Positions 13,540 through 22,486 are shown, counted from the first letter of the stretch. The stretch is DNA of 33,188 nucleotides from Paracoccaceae bacterium (GCA_028284705.1 JANQRE010000034.1:1-33188), one strand, 5' to 3'. Translations and numbers: made by a program. Notes: generated by a model from the letters alone, not told the origin.

Positions 13540-15396
13540 ATGCCCTCTGACATTCGCAGCACGGCCCAGAAGAAAGATGACAAGGGCCGGGTGCGTCACG
13601 GCGGCGAGTGGCTGGCGATCTGGTCCGATCCCGACAGTCTGAAAAGCGATGCGGAGCGGCGCGAAGAGGCCGCGGTTGATCGGGATATCCAGGCGCGACA
13701 GACCGCTTTGGCCGCCTCCGCACGATCCATGTCCGGTCAGGCCGATCTTGAGGTCCGCTTTGGCGATGGTGCGGGGGAGGCCGCGATTTCCTTGCCGATG
13801 CTGGATCGGGACGGTGCCGATCGGAGTGCAATACGCGGCAATGCCGACGCGCAAGCGATGTTCATCCGCTTCCACGACCCTGAGATACATAGCTCCCACC
13901 GCCCAGACGGACCGGTTGCCGGGCGGTTGTTTGATCTGATCGAACGCGCCCGCTGCCATGGGCTCGGCGCCGCGCGGTTCGCCGGGGTCGAGGCCAATCT
14001 GATCGCCTTTCAGATCGCCGATCTCGAGCGCCGAGACCTGATGAACGCGCATCTTGCCAGCCTCGTGCCCATCGGCGAGGCGCTTCGCATGGTGTTCCGG
14101 GATGTCTTTGCCGGACGGGTCGAGGCCTCCATTCAAACCGCCGGGCTGCGCAATTGGGATCGCTGGTTGCGTGACCGATATTCCGAACACCTCTCGCGGC
14201 TGGTCTCCGTCCGAGCCGATCAGGCGGAGTTCGCCTCTCGCGCAAACGCGTTCCTCGCCGCCCTTCTCGCGGAACTGCCGACAGGGGGCGAGATCGACCG
14301 TCTTCTGTCACCCACGGCCCCCGACGCCGATCATCAGGATGGCGACGGGCATTTGCGAGAAACCGATGAGGCCAGTCTCGCCGACCTTTGGGAGCCCGGC
14401 GATGCCAATATGCCGGAAGATGCGCCCGACACAGTTGCGGCACCGTCCCGCGCCCCAGCACCGCCTACGCCCTACGCCGTCTTCACGTCTCGCCACGACA
14501 GGATCGTGGACGCCGCCGATCTTGCGGATCGGGCCACATTGAACAAAGCCCGCAGGGCGCTCGACGAGAAGCAGGCCGATCTCAGGCGCGATATCGCCCG
14601 TCTCTCCCTGCGCTTGCAACGCACTTTGATGGCGCGGCAGATGCGCCGCTGGGAGTTCGATCAGGATGAAGGGCTGATCGATGCATCGCGCCTCGACCGG
14701 GTGATCGTGAAGCCGGGCTTCACAAGCTGCTACAAGCAGGAGTCCGACAGCCCGTTTCTGGACACCGTCGTCACGCTCCTGATCGACAATTCGGGATCGA
14801 TGCGCGGCAAACCGATTGAAACGGCCTGCGTGGTGGCGGATGTATTGGCCGCTGCATTGGAACGCTGTTCCATCGCAACCGAAGTTCTGGGCTTTACTAC
14901 CCGTAACTGGAAAGGCGGGCAGGCATTCAAGGACTGGGTCGCCGTCGGTCGGCCCGAAAATCCGGGCCGCCTGAATGATCTTTTGCACATCGTCTACAAG
15001 GACGCGCAAACCCCTTTGCGCCGCGCCCGCGACTCTCTCTGCGCCATGCTGACACCAGGCGTTCTGAAGGAAAACATCGACGGCGAGGCACTCCACTGGG
15101 CAGCGTCCCGACTTTTGTCCCGCCCCGAGCAGCGCCGCATCCTGATCGTCATCTCAGACGGTGCGCCGGTCGATCAGGCAACGCTCAATGAGAACGCCGA
15201 TCAGACGCTTCTGTTCCGGCACCTGCAGGACATCATCCGGTGGATCGATCAGGAGACCAATATCGAACTTTCCGCCATCGGGATCCGCCACGATCTAAGC
15301 GACCTCTATCACCGCGCGGCCAAGATCAACGACACCAAGGAGCTCGGCACGGTTCTGATCCATGCCTTGGACGCGATGCTGCAAGGGCGCTCTTGA
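13540..15396 (+). CDS. CobT-like VWA-domain protein, partner of the CobS-like ATPase
   Basis: A 618-residue protein of CobT architecture. An N-terminal CobT domain (about 35-255) is followed by a short acidic linker rich in Asp/Glu (about 262-298) and a C-terminal VWA domain (about 405-618). The VWA domain has the MIDAS sequence DNSGSM (416-421) and the SDGAP loop (539-543). CobT-type blocks include RRWEFDQDEG, LGFTTRNWKGGQ and LKENIDGEAL. Known: CobT works with the CobS ring and CobN to insert cobalt. No CobN is encoded here, the CobS-like partner lies in the divergent catabolic operon, and this gene follows the pathway regulator by 3 bases. This suggests a pair dedicated to this pathway, comparable in principle with the NorQ/NorD and CbbQ/CbbO activases. 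The client is unknown. No clear ribosome binding site is seen, so coupling to the IclR gene is likely. Confidence 0.88.
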   Translation: MPSDIRSTAQKKDDKGRVRHGGEWLAIWSDPDSLKSDAERREEAAVDRDIQARQTALAASARSMSGQADLEVRFGDGAGEAAISLPMLDRDGADRSAIRGNADAQAMFIRFHDPEIHSSHRPDGPVAGRLFDLIERARCHGLGAARFAGVEANLIAFQIADLERRDLMNAHLASLVPIGEALRMVFRDVFAGRVEASIQTAGLRNWDRWLRDRYSEHLSRLVSVRADQAEFASRANAFLAALLAELPTGGEIDRLLSPTAPDADHQDGDGHLRETDEASLADLWEPGDANMPEDAPDTVAAPSRAPAPPTPYAVFTSRHDRIVDAADLADRATLNKARRALDEKQADLRRDIARLSLRLQRTLMARQMRRWEFDQDEGLIDASRLDRVIVKPGFTSCYKQESDSPFLDTVVTLLIDNSGSMRGKPIETACVVADVLAAALERCSIATEVLGFTTRNWKGGQAFKDWVAVGRPENPGRLNDLLHIVYKDAQTPLRRARDSLCAMLTPGVLKENIDGEALHWAASRLLSRPEQRRILIVISDGAPVDQATLNENADQTLLFRHLQDIIRWIDQETNIELSAIGIRHDLSDLYHRAAKINDTKELGTVLIHALDAMLQGRS

Positions 15397-15400
15397 GTTC

Positions 15401-15430
15401 TTTTGGTGCGTTAAAAAAACGCCAAAGCTT
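15401..15430 (+). terminator. possible weak terminator after the CobT-like gene
   Basis: GCGTT and AACGC form a 5-bp stem around an A-rich loop, extended imperfectly by flanking TTT and AAA and followed by GCTTTT. The stem is short and AT-rich and the U-tract brief, so this is a tentative call. Confidence 0.3.
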
Positions 15431-15557
15431 TTGAGCCTCACACCTCCCGTCCCGAAAACTGTGGCCGGTCTCTCAAGACAGCGACGGTCAAGGTTCATCG
15501 ACTACCCGTTAGGTCGCAGGTGGCCACACCAAACTTCACGGTTGTGGCTTTCACCAA

Positions 15558-15573
15558 GTAACCATATGGTTAC
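15558..15573. promoter_or_regulatory. 16-bp perfect palindrome before the GMC oxidoreductase
   Basis: GTAACCATATGGTTAC is a perfect palindrome ending six bases before the ATG at 15580, so a bound repressor would cover the ribosome-binding/start region. A related element precedes the CoA transferase operon (23637) and a weaker one the sugar transporter (17398). The regulator is not identifiable; the symmetry is compatible with a GntR- or TetR-type dimer. Confidence 0.55.
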
Positions 15574-15579
15574 GAAAAC

Positions 15580-17208
15580 ATGGCGGCATTTGACTATATC
15601 ATCGTTGGCGGGGGGTCGGCAGGCTGCGTTCTGGCGGCGCGGCTGAGCGAGGATCCTAGCGCGCGCGTGATGCTGCTGGAAGCAGGCGGGCGCGACCGAA
15701 ACCCGCTTTATCACATGCCCGCGGGCTTTGCGAAAATGACCAAGGGGATCGGCTCCTGGGGGTGGTCGACTGTGCCGCAGCGGGCGTTGGGTGGCCGGTC
15801 GCTTTGGTACACGCAAGCGAAGGTTATCGGCGGCGGGTCATCGATCAATGCGCAGATTTACACGCGCGGAAACCGCCGGGATTATGATCTCTGGGCGGGT
15901 GAATTCGGATGCGACGGGTGGGGCTACGCAGATGTGCTGCCCTATTTCAAGCGCGCTGAGGGCAATGAGCGGCTCGAAGATGCGTTTCATGGTGCCGACG
16001 GTCCGCTCGGCGTCGCCGATCCGCGTGGCGCTTTGCCAGTCTGCGCGGCGTTTCTCAAGGCGGCGCAGGACTGGGGGATGCCGCATAACCCTGATTTCAA
16101 TGGGGAAAATCAGGAGGGGTGCGGGTTCTATCAACTGACGCAGCGCCATGTGCGGCGCTCTTCCACGGCGCAAGCCTATCTGAAACCTGCTGAGCGACGC
16201 CCCAATCTGACGGTGCGCACCGGCATTGATGTCGAACGTGTCGTGATCGACGGCGGGCGGGCGATCGGCGTCGATATCCTTGCGGACGGAAAACGAGAGA
16301 CCCTGCGGGCGGAGGGCGAGGTGGTGCTGAGCGCGGGGGCCATCGGGTCGCCCCGCCTGCTGATGCTCTCCGGGATTGGACCGGCGAATCATCTGAGCGC
16401 ACTTGGCATCGATGTCACGCATCACCTGCCGGGCGTTGGCGAGAACCTGCAGGATCACCTCGATCTCTGCACGATCTGGGAATGCACCGGGCGGCACAGC
16501 TATGATGGTGTGGATCGTTGGGACCGGTCGCTGCTCGCCGGTCTGCAATATCTCCTGACCAGAACCGGTCCGGTGACCGCCTCGCTCTTTGAAACCGGCG
16601 GGTTCTGGTATGCCGACCCTGACGCCGCCTCGCCTGACATTCAGTTCCATCTGGGTCAGGGGTCGGGCATCGAGAAGGGGATTGCCAGGATCGATGGCTG
16701 CGGTGTCACACTGAACAGCGCGTATCTGCGACCGCGGTCGCGCGGGACCGTGCGGTTGGCGTCCGGTGATCCGAAGGCTGCTCCGCTGATTGATCCGAAC
16801 TACTGGGGTGATCCGCATGATCGGAAGATGTCCCTGCGAGGGCTGGAGATGGCGCGCGAGATCATGGGGCAGGCGGCCTTGGCTCCGTATCTGCGCAAGG
16901 AAGTGTTGCCGGGACCGGATGTGACGGGAGAGGCATTGCTGGACTACGCCGCCCGGATGGCAAAAACCGATCATCACCCGGTCGGCACATGCCGCATGGG
17001 GGAGGATGTGGATGCCGTGGTAGCGCCGGATTTGCGGCTCCGCGGGATCGACGGATTGCGCATCTGTGATGCCTCGATCATGCCGACCATTCCCTCATCA
17101 AACACCAATGCGCCGACAATCATGATCGCCGAGAAGGGATCGGATTTGATCCATGGGGTGGCGGGGTTTGCGGCAGAAAAAATGCCCACGAAAATGGCGA
17201 ATGTCTAA
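15580..17208 (+). CDS. GMC-family FAD-dependent oxidoreductase (choline dehydrogenase-like)
   Basis: A 542-residue flavoprotein. The N-terminal dinucleotide motif YIIVGGGSAGCVLAARL (GxGxxG at 10-15), the GMC signature regions around AKVIGGGSSINAQIYTRGN and GAIGSPRLLMLSGIG, and the C-terminal HHPVGTCRMG with a later Asn in SSNTNAPT (the active-site His/Asn pair) are all present. Such enzymes oxidise primary or secondary alcohols and polyols at FAD. There is no betaine aldehyde dehydrogenase beside it, so choline is not especially likely. The start is fixed by the FAD motif, yet no clear ribosome binding site precedes it; instead the palindrome at 15558 abuts it. It seems to be a single-gene unit and may belong to the regulon of the operon at 23676. 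Substrate unknown. Confidence 0.88.
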   Translation: MAAFDYIIVGGGSAGCVLAARLSEDPSARVMLLEAGGRDRNPLYHMPAGFAKMTKGIGSWGWSTVPQRALGGRSLWYTQAKVIGGGSSINAQIYTRGNRRDYDLWAGEFGCDGWGYADVLPYFKRAEGNERLEDAFHGADGPLGVADPRGALPVCAAFLKAAQDWGMPHNPDFNGENQEGCGFYQLTQRHVRRSSTAQAYLKPAERRPNLTVRTGIDVERVVIDGGRAIGVDILADGKRETLRAEGEVVLSAGAIGSPRLLMLSGIGPANHLSALGIDVTHHLPGVGENLQDHLDLCTIWECTGRHSYDGVDRWDRSLLAGLQYLLTRTGPVTASLFETGGFWYADPDAASPDIQFHLGQGSGIEKGIARIDGCGVTLNSAYLRPRSRGTVRLASGDPKAAPLIDPNYWGDPHDRKMSLRGLEMAREIMGQAALAPYLRKEVLPGPDVTGEALLDYAARMAKTDHHPVGTCRMGEDVDAVVAPDLRLRGIDGLRICDASIMPTIPSSNTNAPTIMIAEKGSDLIHGVAGFAAEKMPTKMANV

Positions 17209-17256
17209 AACATGGGCGGCTAAGTTAATGAAAATTAACCAAATTTTCGGCGATTG

Positions 17257-17266
17257 TTAGCGCTAA
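17257..17266. promoter_or_regulatory. LacI-type operator-like palindrome
   Basis: TTAGCGCTAA, within TGTTAGCGCTAAAC, has the central CG and outward symmetry typical of LacI/GalR-family operators before alphaproteobacterial sugar ABC operons. It lies about 160 bp upstream of the sugar-binding protein gene. No LacI gene is in the window, so the regulator would be elsewhere. Confidence 0.45.
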
Positions 17267-17397
17267 ACTTAATTCTGGTCGATGCGTTTCACTGGTTGCG
17301 AAAGAGGGTTCCGCTGCTATCCTTCCTGCCGGTGCTGCGTGATCGAATCCGGCATTTGCTTGACATCGATGCCATGACAGACAACAACGTCACGCAA

Positions 17398-17413
17398 GTA
17401 ACCACTTGGTGCG
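17398..17413. promoter_or_regulatory. TAACCA-type element before the sugar transporter
   Basis: GTAACCACTTGGTGCG matches the palindrome at 15558 in 11 of 16 positions, and the two share CAAGTAACCA. It ends 15 bases before the binding-protein start. The right half is degenerate, so binding is uncertain. Confidence 0.3.
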
Positions 17414-17428
17414 ATATGGGAGGAAATA

Positions 17429-18679
17429 ATGTCTGCACTCAAAACCATACTAAAGGCCACTGCGGCCACAGTGATCGTGAGCGCCTCGGCAGCGTATGCC
17501 GAAGACGTTGAGGTTCTCCACTGGTGGACCTCGGGCGGTGAAGCCGCTGCGCTGAACGTTCTGAAACAGGATCTCGAAGGCCAGGGCATCGGCTGGCAAG
17601 ACATGCCGGTCGCCGGTGGCGGTGGCGAGCAAGCAATGACCGTCCTGCGCGCCCGCGTCACCGCCGGCAACGCCCCAACCGCCGTGCAGATGCTCGGCTT
17701 CGACATTCTGGACTGGGGCAACGAGGGTGCTCTGGCCGATTTGAACGCCGTTGCAGCTGATCAAGGCTGGGATGCCGTGGTGCCTGACGCCTTGAAATCA
17801 TTCGCAAAAGTTGATGGCAAGTGGGTCTCCGCACCCGTGAACGTGCATTCGACCAACTGGGTCTGGGCGAACAAATCCGTGCTCGATGCGAACGGCATTG
17901 CCCCGCCGCAAACCTGGGAAGAGTTTGAAGCGGCGCTCGCCACTTTGAAGGAAGCCGGCGTCACGCCGATCGCCCATGGCGGTCAGGCCTGGCAGGACGC
18001 GACCGTGTTTGACGCGGTGGCCATGTCCGCTGGTGGTCCGGACTTTTACAAGTCGGCCTTCATTGATCTGGATGCCGAGGCGCTCGGCAGCGACACAATG
18101 GTCGAAGCCTTCCGCCGCATGGAGGTGATCCGCGCCAATGTCGACGAGAACTTCTCGGGCCGTGACTGGAACCTCGCCACGGCGATGGTGATCAATGGCG
18201 AAGCGGGCTTCCAGATGATGGGCGACTGGGCGAAGGGCGAATTCCTGAACGCCGGCAAAGTGCCGGGTGAGGACTTCCTCTGCTTCCGCTTCCCGGGCAC
18301 GCAATCTCAGGTGACCTTCAACGCCGACCAGTTTGCGATGTTTGACCAGGGTGGTGTTGTGTCCGACCAGCAGGCGGCCCTGGCCTCCGCCATCCTGTCG
18401 CCGAGCTTCCAGTCCGCGTTCAACGTGGTGAAGGGTTCGGTTCCGGCACGCACGGATGTGTCCGACGAGGCGTTTGATGCCTGCGGCAAGCAGGGCATGA
18501 AAGATCTCGCGGCTGCTGCGTCTTCCGGGAACCTGTTCGGTTCCATGGCGCATGGCCATGCGAACCCGGCTGCCGTGAAAAACGCGATGTATGACGTGAT
18601 CACCGCCCATTTCAACGGTGAATATGACGCAGCAACGGCGGCTGAAGAGCTGGCCACGGCTGTCGAAATCGCGCAATAA
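17429..18679 (+). CDS. CUT1 sugar ABC transporter, periplasmic binding protein (glucose/mannose type)
   Basis: A 416-residue secreted protein. Residues 1 to about 24 form a Sec signal peptide (hydrophobic core, AYA before EDVEVLHWW). The mature start [19 protein letters not shown] and the later GDWAKGEF stretch are typical of GtsA-like glucose/mannose-binding proteins of the CUT1 family. GGAGG lies before the ATG. It leads an operon with two permeases and an ATPase, and a strong hairpin follows the stop. Monosaccharide import is the likely role; the precise sugar is inferred from family resemblance only. Confidence 0.9.
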   Translation: MSALKTILKATAATVIVSASAAYAEDVEVLHWWTSGGEAAALNVLKQDLEGQGIGWQDMPVAGGGGEQAMTVLRARVTAGNAPTAVQMLGFDILDWGNEGALADLNAVAADQGWDAVVPDALKSFAKVDGKWVSAPVNVHSTNWVWANKSVLDANGIAPPQTWEEFEAALATLKEAGVTPIAHGGQAWQDATVFDAVAMSAGGPDFYKSAFIDLDAEALGSDTMVEAFRRMEVIRANVDENFSGRDWNLATAMVINGEAGFQMMGDWAKGEFLNAGKVPGEDFLCFRFPGTQSQVTFNADQFAMFDQGGVVSDQQAALASAILSPSFQSAFNVVKGSVPARTDVSDEAFDACGKQGMKDLAAAASSGNLFGSMAHGHANPAAVKNAMYDVITAHFNGEYDAATAAEELATAVEIAQ

Positions 18680-18686
18680 AATCAAC

Positions 18687-18715
18687 GGCCTGATCCGGAA
18701 TGCCCGGGTCAGGCC
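18687..18715 (+). other. intercistronic stem-loop after the sugar-binding protein gene
   Basis: GGCCTGATCC pairs with GGGTCAGGCC as a 10-bp stem with one G-U pair and a 9-base loop, starting 7 bases after the stop codon. No U-tract follows. It probably slows 3' decay and sets a high ratio of binding protein to permeases; a similar hairpin follows the other binding-protein gene in this window. Confidence 0.65.
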
Positions 18716-18745
18716 AATTCACGGACAGTGAGGGGGGACACCGGT

Positions 18746-19642
18746 ATGGCTGAGGCCGCAACCGACGTGGATATGCGCACCCGACTGCAGGAATGGTTGC
18801 CGCGATTGGTGCTGTCGCCCTCGCTCGCGCTGGTTCTGTTCTTCGTTTACGGGTTCATCCTGTTCACGATCTATCTCTCCTTCACGGACAGCCGCATCCT
18901 GCCCTCCTTCGGTATGGTCGGCTGGGAGAATTACTCGAAACTCTTCCGCCTGCGCCATTGGGAGATCGCGGTCACCAATCTGGCGATTTTTGCAACGCTC
19001 TATATCGTCATTTGCTCACTGATCGGGCTGTTGCTCGCGATCCTGTTGGACCAGAAAATCCGCGGTGAGGGGTTCATCCGTCCGATCTTCCTCTACCCGA
19101 TGGCCTTGTCCTTTATCGTCACTGGTACCGCGTGGAAATGGATGCTGGACCCCGGGATCGGGCTTGAGAACACCATGCATCTTTGGGGTTGGGAGAGCTT
19201 CGCCTTCGACTGGATCAAGAACCGTGACTTCGCGATTTACACGGTCGTGTTGGCCGCGGTCTGGCAGTCTTCGGGTTTCACCATGGCGATGTTTCTCGCC
19301 GGGCTCAGAGGCATTGATAACGAGATTCTGAAAGCCGCGCAGATGGATGGCGCCTCGACTTGGCAACTCTATCGCCGGATCATCATCCCGCAGCTTCGGC
19401 CCGCGTTTTTGTCGGCCTTCGTGATCCTCAGCCACCTTGCAATTAAGTCCTATGACCTTGTGATTGCGTTGACGGGCGGGGGCCCGGGCAGGGCCACGGA
19501 ACTGCCCGCGACCTTCATGTATTCCTACACATTCAGCCGAAACCAGATGGGGATCGGTGCCTCGAGTGCCGTCATCATGTTGATGACGATCGCCGCGATC
19601 ATGGTGCCGTATCTCTATGCGGAACTGAAGGAGAGGAAGTGA
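18746..19642 (+). CDS. CUT1 sugar ABC transporter permease 1
   Basis: A 298-residue membrane protein with six predicted segments and the permease EAA loop region EILKAAQMDGASTWQLYRRIIIPQL (about 200-225), plus GGGPGRATE. This is the first permease of a MalF/GtsB-type pair. A GTG six codons earlier is possible, but the ATG at 18746 is preferred because GAGGGGGG stands upstream of it. Its stop shares one base with the next start (TGATG), so the two permeases are translationally coupled. Confidence 0.92.
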   Translation: MAEAATDVDMRTRLQEWLPRLVLSPSLALVLFFVYGFILFTIYLSFTDSRILPSFGMVGWENYSKLFRLRHWEIAVTNLAIFATLYIVICSLIGLLLAILLDQKIRGEGFIRPIFLYPMALSFIVTGTAWKWMLDPGIGLENTMHLWGWESFAFDWIKNRDFAIYTVVLAAVWQSSGFTMAMFLAGLRGIDNEILKAAQMDGASTWQLYRRIIIPQLRPAFLSAFVILSHLAIKSYDLVIALTGGGPGRATELPATFMYSYTFSRNQMGIGASSAVIMLMTIAAIMVPYLYAELKERK

Positions 19643-20523
19643 TGTCGATAGCCTCTTCCGAAAACGCTGTGAGCACGAACCGCGTGGCAAGGACGTTCGT
19701 ATATCTGGTGCTGCTGCTCTTCGCGCTGTTCTACCTGCTGCCGCTCTTCATCATGCTGGTGAATTCGGTGAAACCGCTGTCGGAAATCACCGGCGGTAAC
19801 ATGATTGCCATGCCGGAGGTCTGGACGCTGGACCCCTGGCGGGCAGCCTGGTCCTCGGCCCAGATCGGGGTCGAGCCGACGGGGCTCAGGCCCTATTTCA
19901 TCAACTCGATCATCATGGCAGTGCCCGCCGTTGTCCTGTCAACGATCTTCGGCGCGTTGAACGGCTATGTGCTGACGAAATGGCAGTTCCGCGGGCACAA
20001 TATCGTCTTCGGGCTGTTGCTCTTTTCCTGCTTCATCCCGTTCCAGATCGTGCTGATCCCAATGGCGCAGAGCCTTGGTGTGTTGGGCCTCGCTGGCTCG
20101 ACGCCCGGATTGATACTTGTGCATTTCGTCTATGGGATCGGCTTCACGACGCTGTATTTCCGCAACTATTACGCGGCGTTCCCGACCGAGCTGGTGCGCG
20201 CGGCACAGATCGATGGGGCCGGGTTCTTCCGCATCTTCTGGCGCATCCTCCTGCCGTCTTCCGGGCCGATCATCGCGGTGAGTTTCATCTGGCAGTTCAC
20301 CAATATCTGGAACGACTTCCTGTTCGGCGCCTCATTCGCGGATGCCGACAGCCAACCGATGACGGTGGCGCTGAACAACCTCGTCTCCAGCTCGACCGGC
20401 GTGAAGGAATACAACGTACATTTCGCAGGCGCGATCATGGCGGCGCTGCCGACACTGCTCGTCTATATCGTGGCCGGGCGCTACTTCGTGCGCGGCCTCA
20501 TGGCCGGGTCAGTGAAAGGGTGA
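19642..20523 (+). CDS. CUT1 sugar ABC transporter permease 2
   Basis: A 293-residue MalG/GtsC-type permease with an N-terminal membrane segment (LVLLLFALFYLLPLFIMLVNS), the EAA loop ELVRAAQIDGAGFFRIFWRILLP and a C-terminus FVRGLMAGSVKG that is standard for CUT1 second permeases. GGAGAGGAAG is close upstream of the ATG. It forms the channel with the preceding gene. Confidence 0.92.
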   Translation: MSIASSENAVSTNRVARTFVYLVLLLFALFYLLPLFIMLVNSVKPLSEITGGNMIAMPEVWTLDPWRAAWSSAQIGVEPTGLRPYFINSIIMAVPAVVLSTIFGALNGYVLTKWQFRGHNIVFGLLLFSCFIPFQIVLIPMAQSLGVLGLAGSTPGLILVHFVYGIGFTTLYFRNYYAAFPTELVRAAQIDGAGFFRIFWRILLPSSGPIIAVSFIWQFTNIWNDFLFGASFADADSQPMTVALNNLVSSSTGVKEYNVHFAGAIMAALPTLLVYIVAGRYFVRGLMAGSVKG

Positions 20524-20526
20524 GGC

Positions 20527-20622
20527 ATGGTTTTGAATGACAAAATGAAAGGCGCCGGTGGCGCGTTTCAAATGCCGAACGCGCGGGGCAACCGCACCGC
20601 GCCGGTCAATCCGGAGGGTTGA
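20527..20622 (+). CDS. possible 31-residue ORF between permease and ATPase
   Basis: An ATG frame of 31 codons (begins MVLNDKMKGAGGAFQ, ends APVNPEG) fills almost all of the 102-base gap between the second permease and the ATPase. It starts 3 bases after one stop and ends 3 bases before the next start. A GGTGAGG sits very close to its ATG, and its own end carries the ATPase ribosome binding site (GGAGG). No family is recognised. It may be a coupling leader or chance. Confidence 0.3.
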   Translation: MVLNDKMKGAGGAFQMPNARGNRTAPVNPEG

Positions 20623-20625
20623 AGA

Positions 20626-21741
20626 ATGGGCTTTCTCTCAATCGACAATGTGACCAAGTCTTACGGGGCGACGGAGGTCTTGCACCGCGTCGATATCGAC
20701 GTTGAGGAGGGCGAGTTTTTGGTACTGGTCGGCCCGTCGGGCTGCGGCAAATCCACGCTTCTGAACATGATTGCGGGGCTGGAGGGGATCACCTCCGGCA
20801 CCATTGCGATCAATGAAAAACCGATGAACGGGGTGCATCCCTCGAAGCGCAATATCGCGATGGTGTTCCAGTCCTATGCGCTCTACCCGAACATGACGGT
20901 GGCGCAGAATATCACCTTCGGGCTGGAGATGCATGGCACGCCGAAACCCGAGCGTGACGAAGCGCTGGCGAAGGTAGCGGAGCTCTTGCAGATCACACCG
21001 CTTCTGTCGCGCAAACCCGGGCAGTTGTCAGGTGGTCAGCGCCAGAGGGTGGCGATGGGGCGCGCTTTGGTGCGCAATCCGGATGTGTTCCTGTTTGACG
21101 AGCCGCTCTCGAACCTCGATGCGAAGCTGCGCGTTGATATGCGCACGGAGATCAAGAAACTGCACCAGCGGCTGGGCACGACGATCGTCTATGTGACCCA
21201 TGACCAGATCGAGGCCATGACGCTCTCGACCCGGATCGCGGTGATGAATGGCGGTTATGTGCAGCAGCTCGGCACGCCGAAGGAGATCTATGACAACCCG
21301 GCGAATATCTTTGTGGCGAGCTTCATGGGGTCGCCATCGATGAACCTGATCCCGGCGAAACTGCGTGTGAATGGAGCGGATGCTGCGGTGGAGATTGCCG
21401 ACAGCAAGGGTGCGCCGATCACCTTGCCGGTGCCAGCGGATGCTTCCAATCTCGCGGGCCGCAACGGCGAGGAAGTGCTTTTGGGCATCCGGCCCGAGGC
21501 GCTGACCGACCCGGAGGGCGCGGACCGCAATGCCAATACGGTGGTGCAGCTATCGAATGTGATCGATGTGACGGAACCTGCGGGATCGGACACGTTTGTG
21601 ACCACCACCATGGGGGGTTGTGACGTGATCGGGCGGATGCGTGCGGATGCGGAAGCCAGGCCCGGTGAGCTTTCGGAACTGGCGATGAATATGGATAAGG
21701 CCGTGCTGTTCGATCCCAAGACTGAAGATCGGATCGGCTAA
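20626..21741 (+). CDS. CUT1 sugar ABC transporter ATPase (UgpC/MsmK type)
   Basis: A 371-residue ATPase with Walker [10 protein letters not shown] (about 37-45), Q-loop [13 protein letters not shown], signature [19 protein letters not shown], Walker [17 protein letters not shown] and H-loop [14 protein letters not shown]-terminal TOBE/MOP-like regulatory domain (about 245-371) contains LLGIRPE. This full layout is typical of CUT1 ATPases such as UgpC, MalK and GtsD. It completes the transporter operon. GGAGG lies upstream of the ATG. Confidence 0.93.
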   Translation: MGFLSIDNVTKSYGATEVLHRVDIDVEEGEFLVLVGPSGCGKSTLLNMIAGLEGITSGTIAINEKPMNGVHPSKRNIAMVFQSYALYPNMTVAQNITFGLEMHGTPKPERDEALAKVAELLQITPLLSRKPGQLSGGQRQRVAMGRALVRNPDVFLFDEPLSNLDAKLRVDMRTEIKKLHQRLGTTIVYVTHDQIEAMTLSTRIAVMNGGYVQQLGTPKEIYDNPANIFVASFMGSPSMNLIPAKLRVNGADAAVEIADSKGAPITLPVPADASNLAGRNGEEVLLGIRPEALTDPEGADRNANTVVQLSNVIDVTEPAGSDTFVTTTMGGCDVIGRMRADAEARPGELSELAMNMDKAVLFDPKTEDRIG

Positions 21742-21744
21742 GCG

Positions 21745-22380
21745 TCAGGGGTCCACACAAACCAACCGCATGATCGTGTCAATATTGAACTGAAGCCGCG
21801 CGTCGAGCGCTTCGGGCCGCATCAAATCCTGCTCGTAGACGATCGCGCCAGTGTAGCGGTTTGTCAGGTAATAATAACCGATGGCAGCGATCGTGATGTT
21901 GAGCTGCACCGGATCGACGCCGGTACGAAACTCACCCGAGGCCACACCGCGCTCCAGAATGCCGCCAACCATCGAGATGAACTTGCGGCTGACCACTTTG
22001 ATCGCCTCGGACTTCTTGAGATGGCGCGCCCTGTGCAGGTTCTCGCTGTTCACCAGGGTGACGAATTCAGGGTTCTTGAGGTAGTAAGTCCAGGTGAACC
22101 GCACCAGTGTCTCCAGCGCGTCGCGCGGCGGCAGGTCTTCGAGCTCGAGCTTCTGTTCGGCCGTGCGGATATCGAGATAGGCGGCTTCGAGAACGGCCTG
22201 AAAGAGATCCTCCTTGCTGCCGAAATAGTGATAGATCATCCGCTTATTGGCTTTTGCGCGCTCGGAGATCACGTCAACCCGCGCACCGCCCAGACCGTTC
22301 TTGGCAAATTCCTTTTTGGCGGCGGCCATGATGCGGGCCTTGGTGGCGTCCGCATCGCGAATTTTCGTTTTGACGGCCAT
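21745..22380 (-). CDS. TetR-family transcriptional regulator
   Basis: A 211-residue regulator from the preferred start MAVKTKIRDADATKARIM. The TetR helix-turn-helix spans about residues 12-58, with GLGGARVDVISERAKANKRMIYHYFGSKEDLFQAVL as its recognition part, and the rest is the helical ligand/dimer domain. A longer frame adds 32 N-terminal codons without family character, so it is not used. It converges on the sugar ATPase gene (3 bases apart) and diverges from the kinase gene, whose 186-bp shared upstream region contains a TCGTTC-N3-GAACGA repeat. It probably regulates itself and the kinase. Ligand unknown. Confidence 0.88.
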   Translation of the reverse strand: MAVKTKIRDADATKARIMAAAKKEFAKNGLGGARVDVISERAKANKRMIYHYFGSKEDLFQAVLEAAYLDIRTAEQKLELEDLPPRDALETLVRFTWTYYLKNPEFVTLVNSENLHRARHLKKSEAIKVVSRKFISMVGGILERGVASGEFRTGVDPVQLNITIAAIGYYYLTNRYTGAIVYEQDLMRPEALDARLQFNIDTIMRLVCVDP

Positions 22381-22486
22381 TTCTGTTGTCTCAGATCCCC
22401 GATATGTCGTCCGGCCTTCATAGAGAAATGAAGGGCTTGGGTCAAAGGACGGAATAAGCTGCGCGCTTGGCGTCACCTAATATGTG

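Noticed and set aside
12949-14190. A 413-codon minus-strand frame opposite the IclR and CobT-like genes
   Set aside because: It spans the ends of two well-supported genes in antisense and shows no family motifs.
15580-17208. BetA choline dehydrogenase
   Set aside because: The GMC family is certain, but no betB, betI or choline transporter is adjacent, so choline is not supported as substrate.
22381-22476. 32-codon N-terminal extension of the TetR regulator
   Set aside because: The extension has no TetR character; the helix-turn-helix begins in the usual place from the ATG at 22380.
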